Shown here: positions 34,800-43,947 of the stretch, one piece after another
How positions within the stretch are numbered: position 1 is the stretch's first letter
Layout: each line of letters begins with the position of its first letter
Origin: Microbacterium album
GTDB taxonomy: Bacteria > Actinomycetota > Actinomycetes > Actinomycetales > Microbacteriaceae
Assembly: GCF_014643695.1 (NCBI RefSeq)
Contig: NZ_BMJY01000001.1
Span: forward strand, 1-64,000
Length of the DNA: 64,000 nt
Reading direction: 5' to 3'
Program-made: the position numbers and the translations under genes
Notes under the pieces: model-generated
The model's input: the letters and a program-made list of their open reading frames with translations, nothing else
Database searches by the model: none
What the model was told of the DNA's origin: nothing

Positions 34800-36784
34800 C
34801 CGTTCGCCGACCGTCGTTCTTCCGGCAGCCCATGGCGATCATCACGCTCGCCATGCTGACGGTCCTGCTGTTCTTCGCGGTCTTCGCCCCGCTCTGGTGG
34901 GGTGAGCAGGCCGTGGCCGCCGACCCGGCCGCGATCAACCTGTCCCCGTCGGCCGAGCACCCCCTCGGCACGGACAGCCTCGGGCGCGACATCCTGATCC
35001 GCACCCTCGTGGCCACGCGCCTGTCGCTCGTCATGGCGTTCGCCGCCACGGCGCTGGGAGCGATATGCGGACTCCTCATCGGCGCATTGCCCTCCGTGCT
35101 CGGCACGCGCGCGCAGCGGCTCTTCTCGAGCGTCATCTCGACGTGGCTGGCCTTCCCGGTGCTGCTGGTCGCGATGCTCACCGTGATCCTGCTCGGGCCG
35201 GGCACCGACACCGCGGTCATCGCGCTCGCACTCACCATGACGCCGTCGTTCGCGCGCCTGGCACAGACCCTGTCGGCCCGCGTCGGAGGCTCGGAGTACC
35301 TCGCGGCCGCCCGCATGCTGGGCGTCTCGCGCGGCCGGCAGTTCACCCACTACGTGCTGCCCAACATTGCCGAACCCGTCGTCGTCAACATCACCACCTC
35401 GATCGGCGGAGCGCTGCTGGCACTATCGAGCCTCAGCTTCCTCGGCATCGGCGTGCAGCCGCCGCAGTTCGACTGGGGACGGATGCTGTCCGAGGGCTTC
35501 ACCCAGGTCTACATCTCGCCGATCGCGGCGATCGGACCCGGCGTCGCGGTCGTCTTCGCCGGACTCACCTTCAGCATGCTCGGCGAGTCGCTCGCCGCTC
35601 ACATGCGGCGCCGCAGCGGGCAGCACACCGTCTCGGCGCGCAAGCTCGGCCCGGCGCCCCGCGCACACGTCGACACGGCGGCGGCGACGCCCGCCGCGGC
35701 GGCGGGTGGCCCCGAACCGGCAGCCGCCTGGCCTGCGCCCTTGCTCGATGTTCAGGGCCTGAACGTGTCGTTCCCCAGCGAGAACGGCTGGGTGCGCACC
35801 GTGCAGGACGTGACGTTCCAGATCGCACCCGGCGAGCTCGTCGGCGTCGTGGGGGAGTCCGGCAGCGGCAAGAGCGTCACCATGATGTCGATCGCGCAAC
35901 TGGCGCCCGCCGGCGCGGCTGTCACCGCATCGCGTCTGGCGTTCGAGGGCGACGATCTCGCCGGCATGCCGGCGGCGAAGGCGGGCAAGATTCTCGGTAC
36001 GCGCGTGGGCGTGGTATTCCAGGACTCGCTCACGGCCCTGAACCCGGCGCTGCGTGTCGGCACGCAGCTCGCCGAGGTGCCGCGTGTGCAGGGGAAGAAG
36101 AGCCGCCGGGAGGCGCAGGAGGTCACGGTCAAGGCCCTCCAGGACGTGGACATTCCCGATGCGGAGCGCCGCGCCCAGCAGTTCCCGCACGAGTTCTCAG
36201 GAGGGATGCGCCAGCGGGCGCTCATCGCGATGTCGCAGGTCGGCTCGCCGTCGCTGATCATCGCCGACGAGCCCACCACGGCGCTGGATGTGACCGTTCA
36301 GCGCCGCGTGCTGACGCTGCTGCGCCGCGAGTGCGCCGAGAACGGGTCCGCGGCGATCGTCGTCTCGCACGACATCGCGGTGCTCGCCGAGCTGTGCCAA
36401 CGCATCCTCGTAATGTACGCCGGACGCATCGTGGAGGACATCGACGTGCGGCTACTCGCGACGCCCGAGAAGCTCGCCCACCCCTACACCCGGGCGCTGG
36501 CGGCCTCGCTGCCCGACCTCGACACCGACCGCGCCGAGCCGCTCGCGACGATCCCCGGCGAGCCGCCGGACCTGTCGCAGTCGATTCAGGGCTGTGCCTT
36601 CGCCGCTCGCTGTGTGTTCGCGACCGAGAAATGCCGGTTCGAGGAGCCGCCGCTGGCGTCGCATGCGCACGGCGGACGCGTGGCGTGCTGGCACCCTCAG
36701 GACGGGCGTCCGTTCACCCTCACGGCCCGCGGCGTCGAGGCCACGCGGCGCGGCATCGATGAGACGAGCGAGGTGATGGTCTGA
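34796..36784 (+). CDS. Fused DppC-type permease and DppD-type ATPase
   Basis: 662 residues in one continuous frame. Residues 1-285 are a DppC permease: MAIITLAMLTVLLFFAVFAPLWW, HPLGTDSLGRDILIRT (about 57-72) and the coupling loop EYLAAARMLGVSRGR (about 167-181). An Ala/Pro-rich linker (about 286-315) leads to an ABC ATPase with Walker A GESGSGKS (about 355-362), Q-loop VVFQDSLTALNPALRVG, signature FSGGMRQRALIAMS (about 466-479), Walker B LIIADEPTTALD and a C-terminal oligopeptide-type segment GCAFAARCVFATEKCR with four Cys, usual for DppD/OppD. The partner ATPase gene starts in the stop codon (TGATG). Such fusions occur in actinobacteria but are not the rule. Confidence 0.9.
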   Translation: MTVRRPSFFRQPMAIITLAMLTVLLFFAVFAPLWWGEQAVAADPAAINLSPSAEHPLGTDSLGRDILIRTLVATRLSLVMAFAATALGAICGLLIGALPSVLGTRAQRLFSSVISTWLAFPVLLVAMLTVILLGPGTDTAVIALALTMTPSFARLAQTLSARVGGSEYLAAARMLGVSRGRQFTHYVLPNIAEPVVVNITTSIGGALLALSSLSFLGIGVQPPQFDWGRMLSEGFTQVYISPIAAIGPGVAVVFAGLTFSMLGESLAAHMRRRSGQHTVSARKLGPAPRAHVDTAAATPAAAAGGPEPAAAWPAPLLDVQGLNVSFPSENGWVRTVQDVTFQIAPGELVGVVGESGSGKSVTMMSIAQLAPAGAAVTASRLAFEGDDLAGMPAAKAGKILGTRVGVVFQDSLTALNPALRVGTQLAEVPRVQGKKSRREAQEVTVKALQDVDIPDAERRAQQFPHEFSGGMRQRALIAMSQVGSPSLIIADEPTTALDVTVQRRVLTLLRRECAENGSAAIVVSHDIAVLAELCQRILVMYAGRIVEDIDVRLLATPEKLAHPYTRALAASLPDLDTDRAEPLATIPGEPPDLSQSIQGCAFAARCVFATEKCRFEEPPLASHAHGGRVACWHPQDGRPFTLTARGVEATRRGIDETSEVMV

Positions 36785-37590
36785 TGGCGCGGCTCTCGAT
36801 CGAGAACCTGGTCGTGACGTTCGGGCACGGCCGCAGCGCGTTCAACGCCGTCGACGACGTGTCGCTCGAGGTGCCCGACGGCACGATCGTGGGCCTGGTG
36901 GGCGAGTCGGGCTCGGGGAAGTCCACCGTCGCGCGCACCGTCGCCGGCCTGCAGAAGGCGGCGTCGGGCTCGGTGCGGCTGGACGACCATGACCTGCTGC
37001 GCACGCGCGCCGGTGACCGGCGCGAGCGCGCGCGCGACGTGCAGATGATCTTCCAGGACCCGTACTCGTCGTTGAACCCCCGGATGACGGCGGGCGAGAC
37101 GATCGGGGAAGCCCTCGCCACACACGGCAGTCAGTCCTTGCGCGAGAGGGCGGCGTCGGTCAGGGAGCTGCTCGAGCTGGTTCGCCTGAAGAGCTCCGCC
37201 GCAGACCAGTATCCGTCGCAGATGTCGGGTGGCATGCGCCAGCGCGTCGCGATCGCCCGCTGCCTCGCGGTGCGTCCGCGACTCGTCGTCGCGGACGAGA
37301 TCACCTCTGCCCTCGACGCGTCCGTGCAGGGCGCCGTGCTCAACCTCATCCGCGACCTGCAGCGCGAGCTCGACCTCTCGGTGCTCTTCATCACGCACAA
37401 CCTCGCCGCGGTGCGCTACATCGCCGACACCACGGCCGTCATGCAGCGTGGACGCATTGTCGAGGTCGGCGACTCCGCCGAGATCGTCGCACGCCCCGCT
37501 CATGCCTATACCCAGTCGCTCGTGGCCGCGATCCCGCGCATCGAGCACGCCGGGACGGACCATCTGCTGCACGCCGAGGTCGTCGCGTGA
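36784..37590 (+). CDS. ABC transporter ATP-binding protein, DppF type
   Basis: 268 residues. Walker A GESGSGKST (about residues 40-48), Q-loop IFQDPYSSLNPRMT (about 89-102), signature MSGGMRQRVAIARCLAVRPRLV (start about 148), Walker B VVADEITSALD (about 170-180) and switch His FITHNLAAV. The alternating ILE in DEITSALD replaces the more usual DEPxSALD but keeps the catalytic Glu. It pairs with the ATPase half of the preceding fusion protein and ends overlapping the second M20 gene (GTGA). Confidence 0.9.
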   Translation: MARLSIENLVVTFGHGRSAFNAVDDVSLEVPDGTIVGLVGESGSGKSTVARTVAGLQKAASGSVRLDDHDLLRTRAGDRRERARDVQMIFQDPYSSLNPRMTAGETIGEALATHGSQSLRERAASVRELLELVRLKSSAADQYPSQMSGGMRQRVAIARCLAVRPRLVVADEITSALDASVQGAVLNLIRDLQRELDLSVLFITHNLAAVRYIADTTAVMQRGRIVEVGDSAEIVARPAHAYTQSLVAAIPRIEHAGTDHLLHAEVVA

Positions 37591-38843
37591 GCGGCGGGAA
37601 GAGCGCGGTGTCTTCGACGCGCGTCATGCCTCCGGGGGCGGATGCGTCAGGTGCACGTGAGCGCCTGACCGATGACGCCGCCGCCCTCCTGCCCGATCTC
37701 GTGGCGCTGCGCCGCGAGCTGCACGCCGACCCCGAGATCGGCCTCGCCCTGCCGCGTACGAAGGCGCGCGTGCTCGCAGCGCTCGACGGGCTTCCGCTGG
37801 AGATCACCGAGGCCGATGCCATCGGCTCCGTCGTGGCGGTGCTGCGCGGCGGGAACCCCGGTCCGGTGGTGCTGCTGCGCGGCGACATGGATGCTCTGCC
37901 GATGCGCGAAGAGAGCGACGTGCCCTACCGCGCCACGGGCGAGACGATGCACGCGTGCGGTCACGACCTCCACGTCGCGGGGCTCGTCGGGGCCGCGCAC
38001 CTGCTCGCGGCCCGTGCCGACGAGCTCTCCGGCGACGTCGTGTTCATGTTCCAGCCGGGGGAGGAGACGGGCGAGGGCGCCGAGCGCATGATCGCCGACG
38101 GCGTGCTCGGTGCCGCGGGCCGCCCGGTGGACGCGGCGTACGGGATCCACGTGGTTCCCGGGGAATACGGGATCTTCTCGACGCGACCCGGCCCGATCAT
38201 GGCCGGGTGCGCCGAGCTCGAGGTGGTCGTGCAGGGGCGGGGGGGCCACGCCTCGGCGCCGCACCTCACCCGCGATCCGGTGCCCGTCGTGGCCGAGCTG
38301 GTGACCGCGCTGCAGGCCTACGTCACGCGCCGCTTCGACGTGTTCGACCCGGTCGTCCTGTCGGTGACGCAGCTGCAGGCAGGCGGCGCAGCCCGCAACA
38401 TCATCGGTGATCGCGCGACCCTCGGGGCCACCATGCGGATGCTCTCGGCCGCTGCGCTCGAGCGCCTGCGGGACGAACTGCCTCGGCTGGCCCGCAGCGT
38501 CGCCGCAGCGCACGGCTGCGCGGCTGAAGCGACGGTCGACGTGCTGCTGCCACCGACCGTCAACGATGTCGACCTCGCCGCCGACGCGCTGAAGACCCTG
38601 CGCGCCGCGTTCGGCGAGGAACGCGTGTGGACCACACCCACGCCCGTGATGGGCTCCGAGGACTTCAGCCACGTGCTGCGCGAGGTGCCCGGGGTGTTCC
38701 TGTTTCTCCGGGCGACGCCGCCCGAGCTCGATCTCGCCACCATCGCGCCCAACCACTCGCCCCACGTCGTCTTCGACGACGCCGTGCTCGCCGATCAGGC
38801 CACCGCGCTCGCGCTGCTAGCGCTGAGTCACCTCGGCCGCTGA
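37587..38843 (+). CDS. M20D family amidohydrolase, copy 2
   Basis: 418 residues, GTG start within the ATPase stop. Same architecture as the copy at 26854: LRGDMDALPMREE, MHACGHDLHVAGLVG (about residues 117-131), MFQPGEETGEG, GRGGHASAPH and MGSEDFSHVL. The N terminus is about 25 residues longer. Translational coupling to the peptide-type importer suggests that the imported solute is an N-acylated amino acid, dipeptide or amide conjugate that this enzyme splits in the cytoplasm. Confidence 0.88.
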   Translation: MSGGKSAVSSTRVMPPGADASGARERLTDDAAALLPDLVALRRELHADPEIGLALPRTKARVLAALDGLPLEITEADAIGSVVAVLRGGNPGPVVLLRGDMDALPMREESDVPYRATGETMHACGHDLHVAGLVGAAHLLAARADELSGDVVFMFQPGEETGEGAERMIADGVLGAAGRPVDAAYGIHVVPGEYGIFSTRPGPIMAGCAELEVVVQGRGGHASAPHLTRDPVPVVAELVTALQAYVTRRFDVFDPVVLSVTQLQAGGAARNIIGDRATLGATMRMLSAAALERLRDELPRLARSVAAAHGCAAEATVDVLLPPTVNDVDLAADALKTLRAAFGEERVWTTPTPVMGSEDFSHVLREVPGVFLFLRATPPELDLATIAPNHSPHVVFDDAVLADQATALALLALSHLGR

Positions 38844-38891
38844 GCACGGCACCCATTCCTCCCTTCCTCCGTCACGTCCTTGGAGCACCGC

Positions 38892-40355
38892 ATGGCCGAA
38901 GCCGACCTCAGCACCCCCACCCCCGTCGAACAGCGCGTCGAGAGCTCGCACACGCTCGACCTGCCCACGGGGCCGCTCACCTATACCGCGACGGCCGGCA
39001 CCGTTCTGGTCCGCGACGACGACGCGACGCCGCTGGCGAGCATGTTCTACCTCGCCTACGTGGCCGAGCCTGCCGCGGGGGCGCCCCGGCGCCCCATCAC
39101 GTTCCTGTTCAACGGCGGTCCCGGCTCCGCGAGCCTCTGGCTGAACATCGGCGGCTTCGGGCCGCGCCGCGCTCCCACCGCGACCCCGCACGCCACGCCG
39201 CCCGCGCCGTACACCGTCGTCGACAACCCCTACACGCTCCTGACGGAGAGTGACCTCGTCTTTCTCGACGCTCCCGGCACGGGATACTCGCGGCTGCTGG
39301 GCGACACCAAGCCGGAGCAGATCTGGGGCGTGGACCAGGACGCCGACGCCTTCGCCCGCGCCATCACGCGGTATCTGACGATCACGAACAACTGGAACGC
39401 CCCGCGGTTCCTCTTCGGCGAGTCGTACGGCACGACGCGCGCGGCGGCCCTCGTCCACCGGCTGCAGAATCAGGGCCTGGACTTCAACGGTGTCGTGCTG
39501 CTATCGACGGTGCTGAACTGGGGGCAGAGCAACCTCGGCTTCGACCAGGAGCACATCAACCTGCTGCCTTCGCTCGCCGCCACCGCCTGGTACCACGGCC
39601 GCTCACGCGCGGGCGCGTCGTCCCTGGACCAGCTGCTGGCCGAAGCGAAGGACTTCGCGCAGGGCGACTACGCGCGCGTTCTGCAGCTCGGCGACCGCGT
39701 GACGCCGCAGGACGAGGATGCCGCCGCCGAGCGGTTCGCGGCGCTGACCGGCCTCGCGAAGGAGGAGGTGCTTGCCAAGCACCTGCGCATCGGCATGGAG
39801 CCGTTCCGGTACGCGTTGCTGAAGGACGAGGGCCGCGTCGTCGGGCGCTTCGACACCCGATTCGTCGCCGATCACCAGTACGTCGTCGGCACCGGGTCGC
39901 ACGACCCCGCCACCGACGATGCGGCGACCGCCGGCGTCAACAGCGCCCACCTCTCGACGTTCCGTCAGATCATGGCGGGCGAGCTCGGCTACACGAGCGA
40001 ACTGCACTACCGGCACCTGTATAACATGAAGATTTCCGGCGCGTGGGACTGGTCGCACAAGGCTCCCGGCATCGACGCCCGGTCACAGGTGCCCGACGTT
40101 AGCCTGGACCTCTCGGCCGCGATGCGCCGCAATCCGAATCTCCGTGTGGCCGTGATGGGCGGTGTGTACGACCTCGCCACCCCGTTCTTCGGCGCCGAGG
40201 TCGACGTCGCCAAGCTGTACCTCGCGCCGCGGCTGCGCTCGAACATTGCGTTCCACTTCTATGAGTCGGGCCACATGACGTTCGTGGACGAGAGGGTCGT
40301 TGCGCAGATGCAGAAAGACCTGAAGGACTTCTACGCGACGGCCACCGACCGCTGA
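38892..40355 (+). CDS. Serine carboxypeptidase-like protein, S10 family (no signal peptide)
   Basis: 487 residues; ATG at 38892 follows TTGGAGC at five bases. Alpha/beta-hydrolase of the S10 family: FLFNGGPGSASLWL (about residues 73-86, oxyanion region), DAPGTGYSRLLG, nucleophile in FGESYGTTRAAAL (Ser about 177), the Asp in GGVYDLATP (about 420) and His in YESGHMTFVDE (about 459). There is no signal peptide, so it acts in the cytoplasm, where S10 members remove C-terminal residues from peptides or act as acyltransferases. It follows the M20 gene by 48 bases and probably ends the importer operon, adding a second way of releasing amino acids from imported peptides. Confidence 0.88.
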   Translation: MAEADLSTPTPVEQRVESSHTLDLPTGPLTYTATAGTVLVRDDDATPLASMFYLAYVAEPAAGAPRRPITFLFNGGPGSASLWLNIGGFGPRRAPTATPHATPPAPYTVVDNPYTLLTESDLVFLDAPGTGYSRLLGDTKPEQIWGVDQDADAFARAITRYLTITNNWNAPRFLFGESYGTTRAAALVHRLQNQGLDFNGVVLLSTVLNWGQSNLGFDQEHINLLPSLAATAWYHGRSRAGASSLDQLLAEAKDFAQGDYARVLQLGDRVTPQDEDAAAERFAALTGLAKEEVLAKHLRIGMEPFRYALLKDEGRVVGRFDTRFVADHQYVVGTGSHDPATDDAATAGVNSAHLSTFRQIMAGELGYTSELHYRHLYNMKISGAWDWSHKAPGIDARSQVPDVSLDLSAAMRRNPNLRVAVMGGVYDLATPFFGAEVDVAKLYLAPRLRSNIAFHFYESGHMTFVDERVVAQMQKDLKDFYATATDR

Positions 40356-40358
40356 ATG

Positions 40359-40440
40359 GTCGTCGTTGTGACGCGCACACCCGCCAACTGTGGGTGGGTT
40401 CGGGGAGCGCGTCGAGAGCGCGAGCGCGTCTGACGACGAC
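40359..40440 (+). terminator. Long-range stem after the S10 peptidase gene
   Basis: GTCGTCGT and GACGCGC (40359-40366, 40370-40376) pair with GCGCGTC and ACGACGAC (40424-40430, 40433-40440), giving 15 base pairs with a small internal loop around about 47 bases that hold a further GCGC/GCGC hairpin. It begins four bases after the stop codon. No U-run is seen, so termination is inferred. Confidence 0.4.
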
Positions 40441-40527
40441 GACGGATAGCGGCCCGGTGGCACCTCTGTCCTGCTGGCGGCCTGTGCCGGGCGCATGCCG
40501 CCTTCCTTCCCACAGGAGCATCCCCTC

Positions 40528-40533
40528 TATGAT
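40528..40533 (+). promoter_or_regulatory. -10 box TATGAT upstream of the IclR gene
   Basis: TATGAT is the best -10 match in the 214-base gap before the regulator and lies 36 bases before its ATG. A clear -35 box is not visible. Confidence 0.4.
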
Positions 40534-40569
40534 CGACAGAGTTGGAGCATCTGCGGAGTCGGAGGCGAG

Positions 40570-41220
40570 ATGACAGGGGAATCCGCAGTGGCGCCCTCCA
40601 ATCGCATGCTTGAGCGTGTCGCCCAGATTCTCGACGCGCTGGATGCAGGGCCCGCGGGTGCGAGTGAGATCGGACGGCTCACGGGTCTGTCGATCTCCAC
40701 CGTCCACCGCATCGCACTCGCGATGGTCGAGGAAGGGTTCCTGCGCCGCTATGCCGACGGTCGGTACGTGCACGGCTGGCGTGTGGCGCGCTCGCGCCTC
40801 GATTCAAACGCGCTGCCCCATGTGCTGGCCCTGCGGGACGAGTGCGGCGAGGGTGTGCAGCTGTGGGTGCGCAGCGGCGACTATCGTGTATGCCGCCTCT
40901 CGGCAGAGACGGCGCATGCTCTGCGCGTGACGCTTCCGGTTGGCGCGCGCGTCCCCCTGCCGGCTGGCTCGGCGGGGGAGGTTCTCGCTCGTACCCCCCG
41001 CGCAGAGGACTCGATCGCCCGAACCGGATGGTTCGAGGTGATTCAATCACGAACGCCCGGCCTGTCCTCAGTGAGCGCTCCCGTGGTCGTAGACGGAGCC
41101 CTGATTGCCGCGCTGTGCGTGGTCGTACCGGTCGCGCGGCTCCGGTCGACCCCTGGCGGGGACCACGGCGACCTGCTGCGCGAGGCGGCGCAGCGCATCG
41201 CAGACGAACTCGACGCCTGA
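40570..41220 (+). CDS. IclR family transcriptional regulator
   Basis: 216 residues, short for the family (about 250). ATG at 40570 after GGAGG at four bases. N-terminal winged helix: MLERVAQILDALDAGPAG, GRLTGLSISTVHRIALAMVEEGFL (about residues 37-60). The ligand-binding domain keeps VSAPVVVDGALIAALCVVVP (about 170-189), the usual IclR core, but the middle part is compressed. It precedes the 2HCT transporter operon by 158 bases on the same strand and is its probable local regulator. Confidence 0.85.
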   Translation: MTGESAVAPSNRMLERVAQILDALDAGPAGASEIGRLTGLSISTVHRIALAMVEEGFLRRYADGRYVHGWRVARSRLDSNALPHVLALRDECGEGVQLWVRSGDYRVCRLSAETAHALRVTLPVGARVPLPAGSAGEVLARTPRAEDSIARTGWFEVIQSRTPGLSSVSAPVVVDGALIAALCVVVPVARLRSTPGGDHGDLLREAAQRIADELDA

Positions 41221-41378
41221 GTCACGTCGCCTCGACGACCCGGCCGGCGTAGCGGGCGGGGTTGCGCTGACGCGCATGCTCTCCTACCCTTCTTGCGGCC
41301 AATGGGAGTGTGTTTCCCACTAGGTGAAAAGCGAAGGGCGGATCGCGTCCGCACCCGCGCACAGACGAGGAGACAACG

Positions 41379-42755
41379 ATGTCTAAACCGTTCACTGAGA
41401 CCGGCGCGCGGCGCGCCGTCCTTCCGCCCACGTCGTCCATCGGGACCACCACGACAGGCAGCGTGCCAGCGTGGCGGCGAATCGCAGGCCTTCCGCCCGT
41501 CATCTTCGTGGCGCTGTTCACGGTGGTTCTTGTCGCGGGGATCACTGGCGCGCTGCCGGACACGATGCTCGCAGGCTTCGCCGTGACCCTTCTGTTCGGC
41601 GGGCTGCTCGCCTGGATCGGCAATCTCGTGCCCGTCGTAAGGGACTTCGGTCTGCCCACGATCCTGTGCACGTTCGCCCCCGCGCTGGTCGCATTCGCGG
41701 GAGTCATGCCGGAGTCGTTCAGGACGGTCGTGGGAAACTTCGTCGACGGCTACGGCTTTCTGGATTTCTTTGTGATCGCGATTATCGTCGGCAGCGTCTT
41801 GGGCATGCCTCGAGCGCTGCTGATGAAGGCGGGGCCTCGCTTTATCGTGCCGCTTGTGGGCTGCCTGGCCGCGACCTTCCTCATCGTCGGTGCGGTGGGT
41901 GCCGTGCTGGGCTTCGGATTGCTCGAAGCGATCCTCTTCATCGCCGCGCCCATCATGGCGGGCGGTCTTGGCCTCGGCGCCGTGCCCATGGCCGACATGT
42001 ACGCGCAGCGGCTCGGCGGCGACTCTGCTGACTTCATGGGAGACCTGATGTCCGCCGTCGTCCTCGCCAATATCGTCTGCATCCTCATCGGTGGGGTCTA
42101 CAACGGTATGGGGCGACGCCGTAAGCAGCTGTTCGTCGGCTTCAACGGCAACGGACAGCTGCTGCGCATCGAGGGACGGCGGGACGAACTGACGATGCCG
42201 CCCAAGCTCGACTCCGCCGCGTTCGCCGCACTGGGTGTCGGGCTCGCGATCGCCAGCACGCTGTTCGTCCTCGGGCAGGTGCTCGGCGCGTTCCTGCCGG
42301 CTCTCCATCCCTATGCCTGGACCATTATCGCGGCCGTGATCGTGAAGCTGTTCGGTCTGTTCCCCGCACGTCTGGAGGAATCGGCGACAGCGTGGGGCGA
42401 CCTGATCGGCGCGTTCCTGGTCCCCGCTCTCCTCGTCGGCGTCAGCCTCACGTTCATTGACATCGAGGAGGTGCTCGCCTCGTTGGCCAACCCGGCGTTC
42501 ATTCCCCTGACGGTAATCACCGTGATCGTCGCGACCCTCACCTCCGGCGCGCTCGGCTGGGCGGTGAAGATGAACTTCCTCGAAGCAGCCATCACGCCCG
42601 GTCTGGTCATGGCCGACACCGGTGGTAGTGGTGACGTCGCCGTGCTGAGCGCCGCAGGGCGTATGCACCTCATGCCCTTTGCCGCGCTCACCAACCGCGT
42701 GGGCGGCGTGCTCGTGCTCTTCGTCACGTCGCTGCTTGCGACCCTGCTCGCATGA
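41379..42755 (+). CDS. 2-hydroxycarboxylate transporter (2HCT family; citrate/malate symporter type)
   Basis: 458 residues, ATG after GAGGAGA. About eleven hydrophobic segments. The two re-entrant-loop signatures of the CitS/MaeN/CimH family are present: IMAGGLGLGAVPMADMYA (about residues 191-208) and DTGGSGDVAVLSAAGRMHLMP (about 412-432), with GNGQLLRIEG in the central loop. Members take up citrate, malate or related 2-hydroxy di- and tricarboxylates with Na+ or H+. The two dehydrogenases downstream act on this kind of compound. Confidence 0.85.
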   Translation: MSKPFTETGARRAVLPPTSSIGTTTTGSVPAWRRIAGLPPVIFVALFTVVLVAGITGALPDTMLAGFAVTLLFGGLLAWIGNLVPVVRDFGLPTILCTFAPALVAFAGVMPESFRTVVGNFVDGYGFLDFFVIAIIVGSVLGMPRALLMKAGPRFIVPLVGCLAATFLIVGAVGAVLGFGLLEAILFIAAPIMAGGLGLGAVPMADMYAQRLGGDSADFMGDLMSAVVLANIVCILIGGVYNGMGRRRKQLFVGFNGNGQLLRIEGRRDELTMPPKLDSAAFAALGVGLAIASTLFVLGQVLGAFLPALHPYAWTIIAAVIVKLFGLFPARLEESATAWGDLIGAFLVPALLVGVSLTFIDIEEVLASLANPAFIPLTVITVIVATLTSGALGWAVKMNFLEAAITPGLVMADTGGSGDVAVLSAAGRMHLMPFAALTNRVGGVLVLFVTSLLATLLA

Positions 42756-42823
42756 GCGCGGCGACGAGTCAACAGTTCACTCGACCAGACACCACCACGA
42801 AGACACAAGAAGGAGCGATTGCC

Positions 42824-43903
42824 ATGCGCACGAAGCCCTATGAGATCGCCGTGATCCCCGGCGACGGGATCGGCATCGAGATCGTCGACGCGGCCCTGGC
42901 GTTGCTGGACAAGTGCGAAGCGCACTACGGCATCCGGCTGAACCGCACGCGCTATGACTTCAGCGCGGAGCTCTACAGGAGCACCGGCAGGAAGATCACC
43001 GCGGCGGAGATGGACGAAATCGGCGAGACCAAGGACGCAGTGCTCTTCGGCGCCATGGGGCTGCCGGACGTGCGCGGCCCTGAGGGCCTCGAGCTCGGCG
43101 CGCAGGTGGAGATGCGCGCTCATTACGGGCTGTTCGCGAGCCTGCGACCCGTGCGGCTGTTCGCGGGTGTGGAGGGTCCGCTCAAGAACCAGCACGTGGA
43201 TATGCTTGTGATCCGCGAGACATCCGAGGGCATGTTCGCCGGTCTTGGCGACCTGCACGAACCGAACGACGAAAGCGCAACCGACCGGATGACGATCACA
43301 CGCGCTACCTCCGAGAAGCTCTTCGACGTCGCGTTCTCGCAGGCACGCGCCCGCCGAAAGCGCGGCACCCCGGGCCGGGTCACGCTCCTGCACAAGTCGA
43401 ACGCGCTGCGCAGCAACGTGCTGTTGGAGAAGGTGTTCGACGAAGTCGCTGCACGGAACCCGGATGTCGAGAGCGCCAAGCATTACATCGACGTGGGCGC
43501 GATGTACATGGTGACCGACCCGGAGCGGTACGACGTGATCGTCACGGAGAACATCTTCGGCGACATCACCTCGGAAATCGCGGCAGGTATCGGCGGCGGT
43601 CTCGGCATCGCACCCTCGGCCGACGTCAGTCTCACCCACGGCGTTTTCCAACCCTCGCACGGCAGCGCTCCGGACATCGCGGGGCGCGGCGTCGCCAATC
43701 CCATCGCGATGTTCCTCTCCGCCGCGATGATGCTCGAGTGGCTGGGAGAGCGCCACAGCGACCCGCTGTGTACGCGTGCCGGCCAGTGCATCCAGGCAGC
43801 CGTCGAGATCGTGCTCGCCGAAGGCCCGCGGACTCCGGATCTCGGCGGCTCCGCCAGCACGCACGACGTTACTGAGGCCGTGCTCGCGGCCCTGGCGTCG
43901 TGA
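42824..43903 (+). CDS. Isopropylmalate/isocitrate dehydrogenase family protein (tartrate/D-malate dehydrogenase-like)
   Basis: 359 residues; ATG after AGGAG at eight bases. Beta-decarboxylating dehydrogenase: IAVIPGDGIGIEIVDAAL (about residues 7-24), substrate Arg/Lys segments YGLFASLRPVRLF (about 97-109), DVGAMYMVTDPERYDVIVTENIFGDITSEIAAGI (metal Asp residues, about 222-255) and HGSAPDIAGRGVANPIAM (about 281-298). The genuine LeuB tyrosine region reads RETSEGMFAGLGD, so it is not leucine biosynthesis as such. With the 2HCT transporter upstream a role in oxidising tartrate, D-malate or an alkylmalate is likely. Confidence 0.85.
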   Translation: MRTKPYEIAVIPGDGIGIEIVDAALALLDKCEAHYGIRLNRTRYDFSAELYRSTGRKITAAEMDEIGETKDAVLFGAMGLPDVRGPEGLELGAQVEMRAHYGLFASLRPVRLFAGVEGPLKNQHVDMLVIRETSEGMFAGLGDLHEPNDESATDRMTITRATSEKLFDVAFSQARARRKRGTPGRVTLLHKSNALRSNVLLEKVFDEVAARNPDVESAKHYIDVGAMYMVTDPERYDVIVTENIFGDITSEIAAGIGGGLGIAPSADVSLTHGVFQPSHGSAPDIAGRGVANPIAMFLSAAMMLEWLGERHSDPLCTRAGQCIQAAVEIVLAEGPRTPDLGGSASTHDVTEAVLAALAS

Positions 43904-43947
43904 AACTCAGCCCTCGCTACGACGACAGACGCGAAAGGCCCGCGACG

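Noticed and set aside
43900..43947. GTG at 43900 as start of the D-2-hydroxyacid dehydrogenase
   Set aside because: It would add 16 residues (VKLSPRYDDRRERPAT) not expected in the family; the ATG at 43948 gives the normal N terminus and has a ribosome-binding site.
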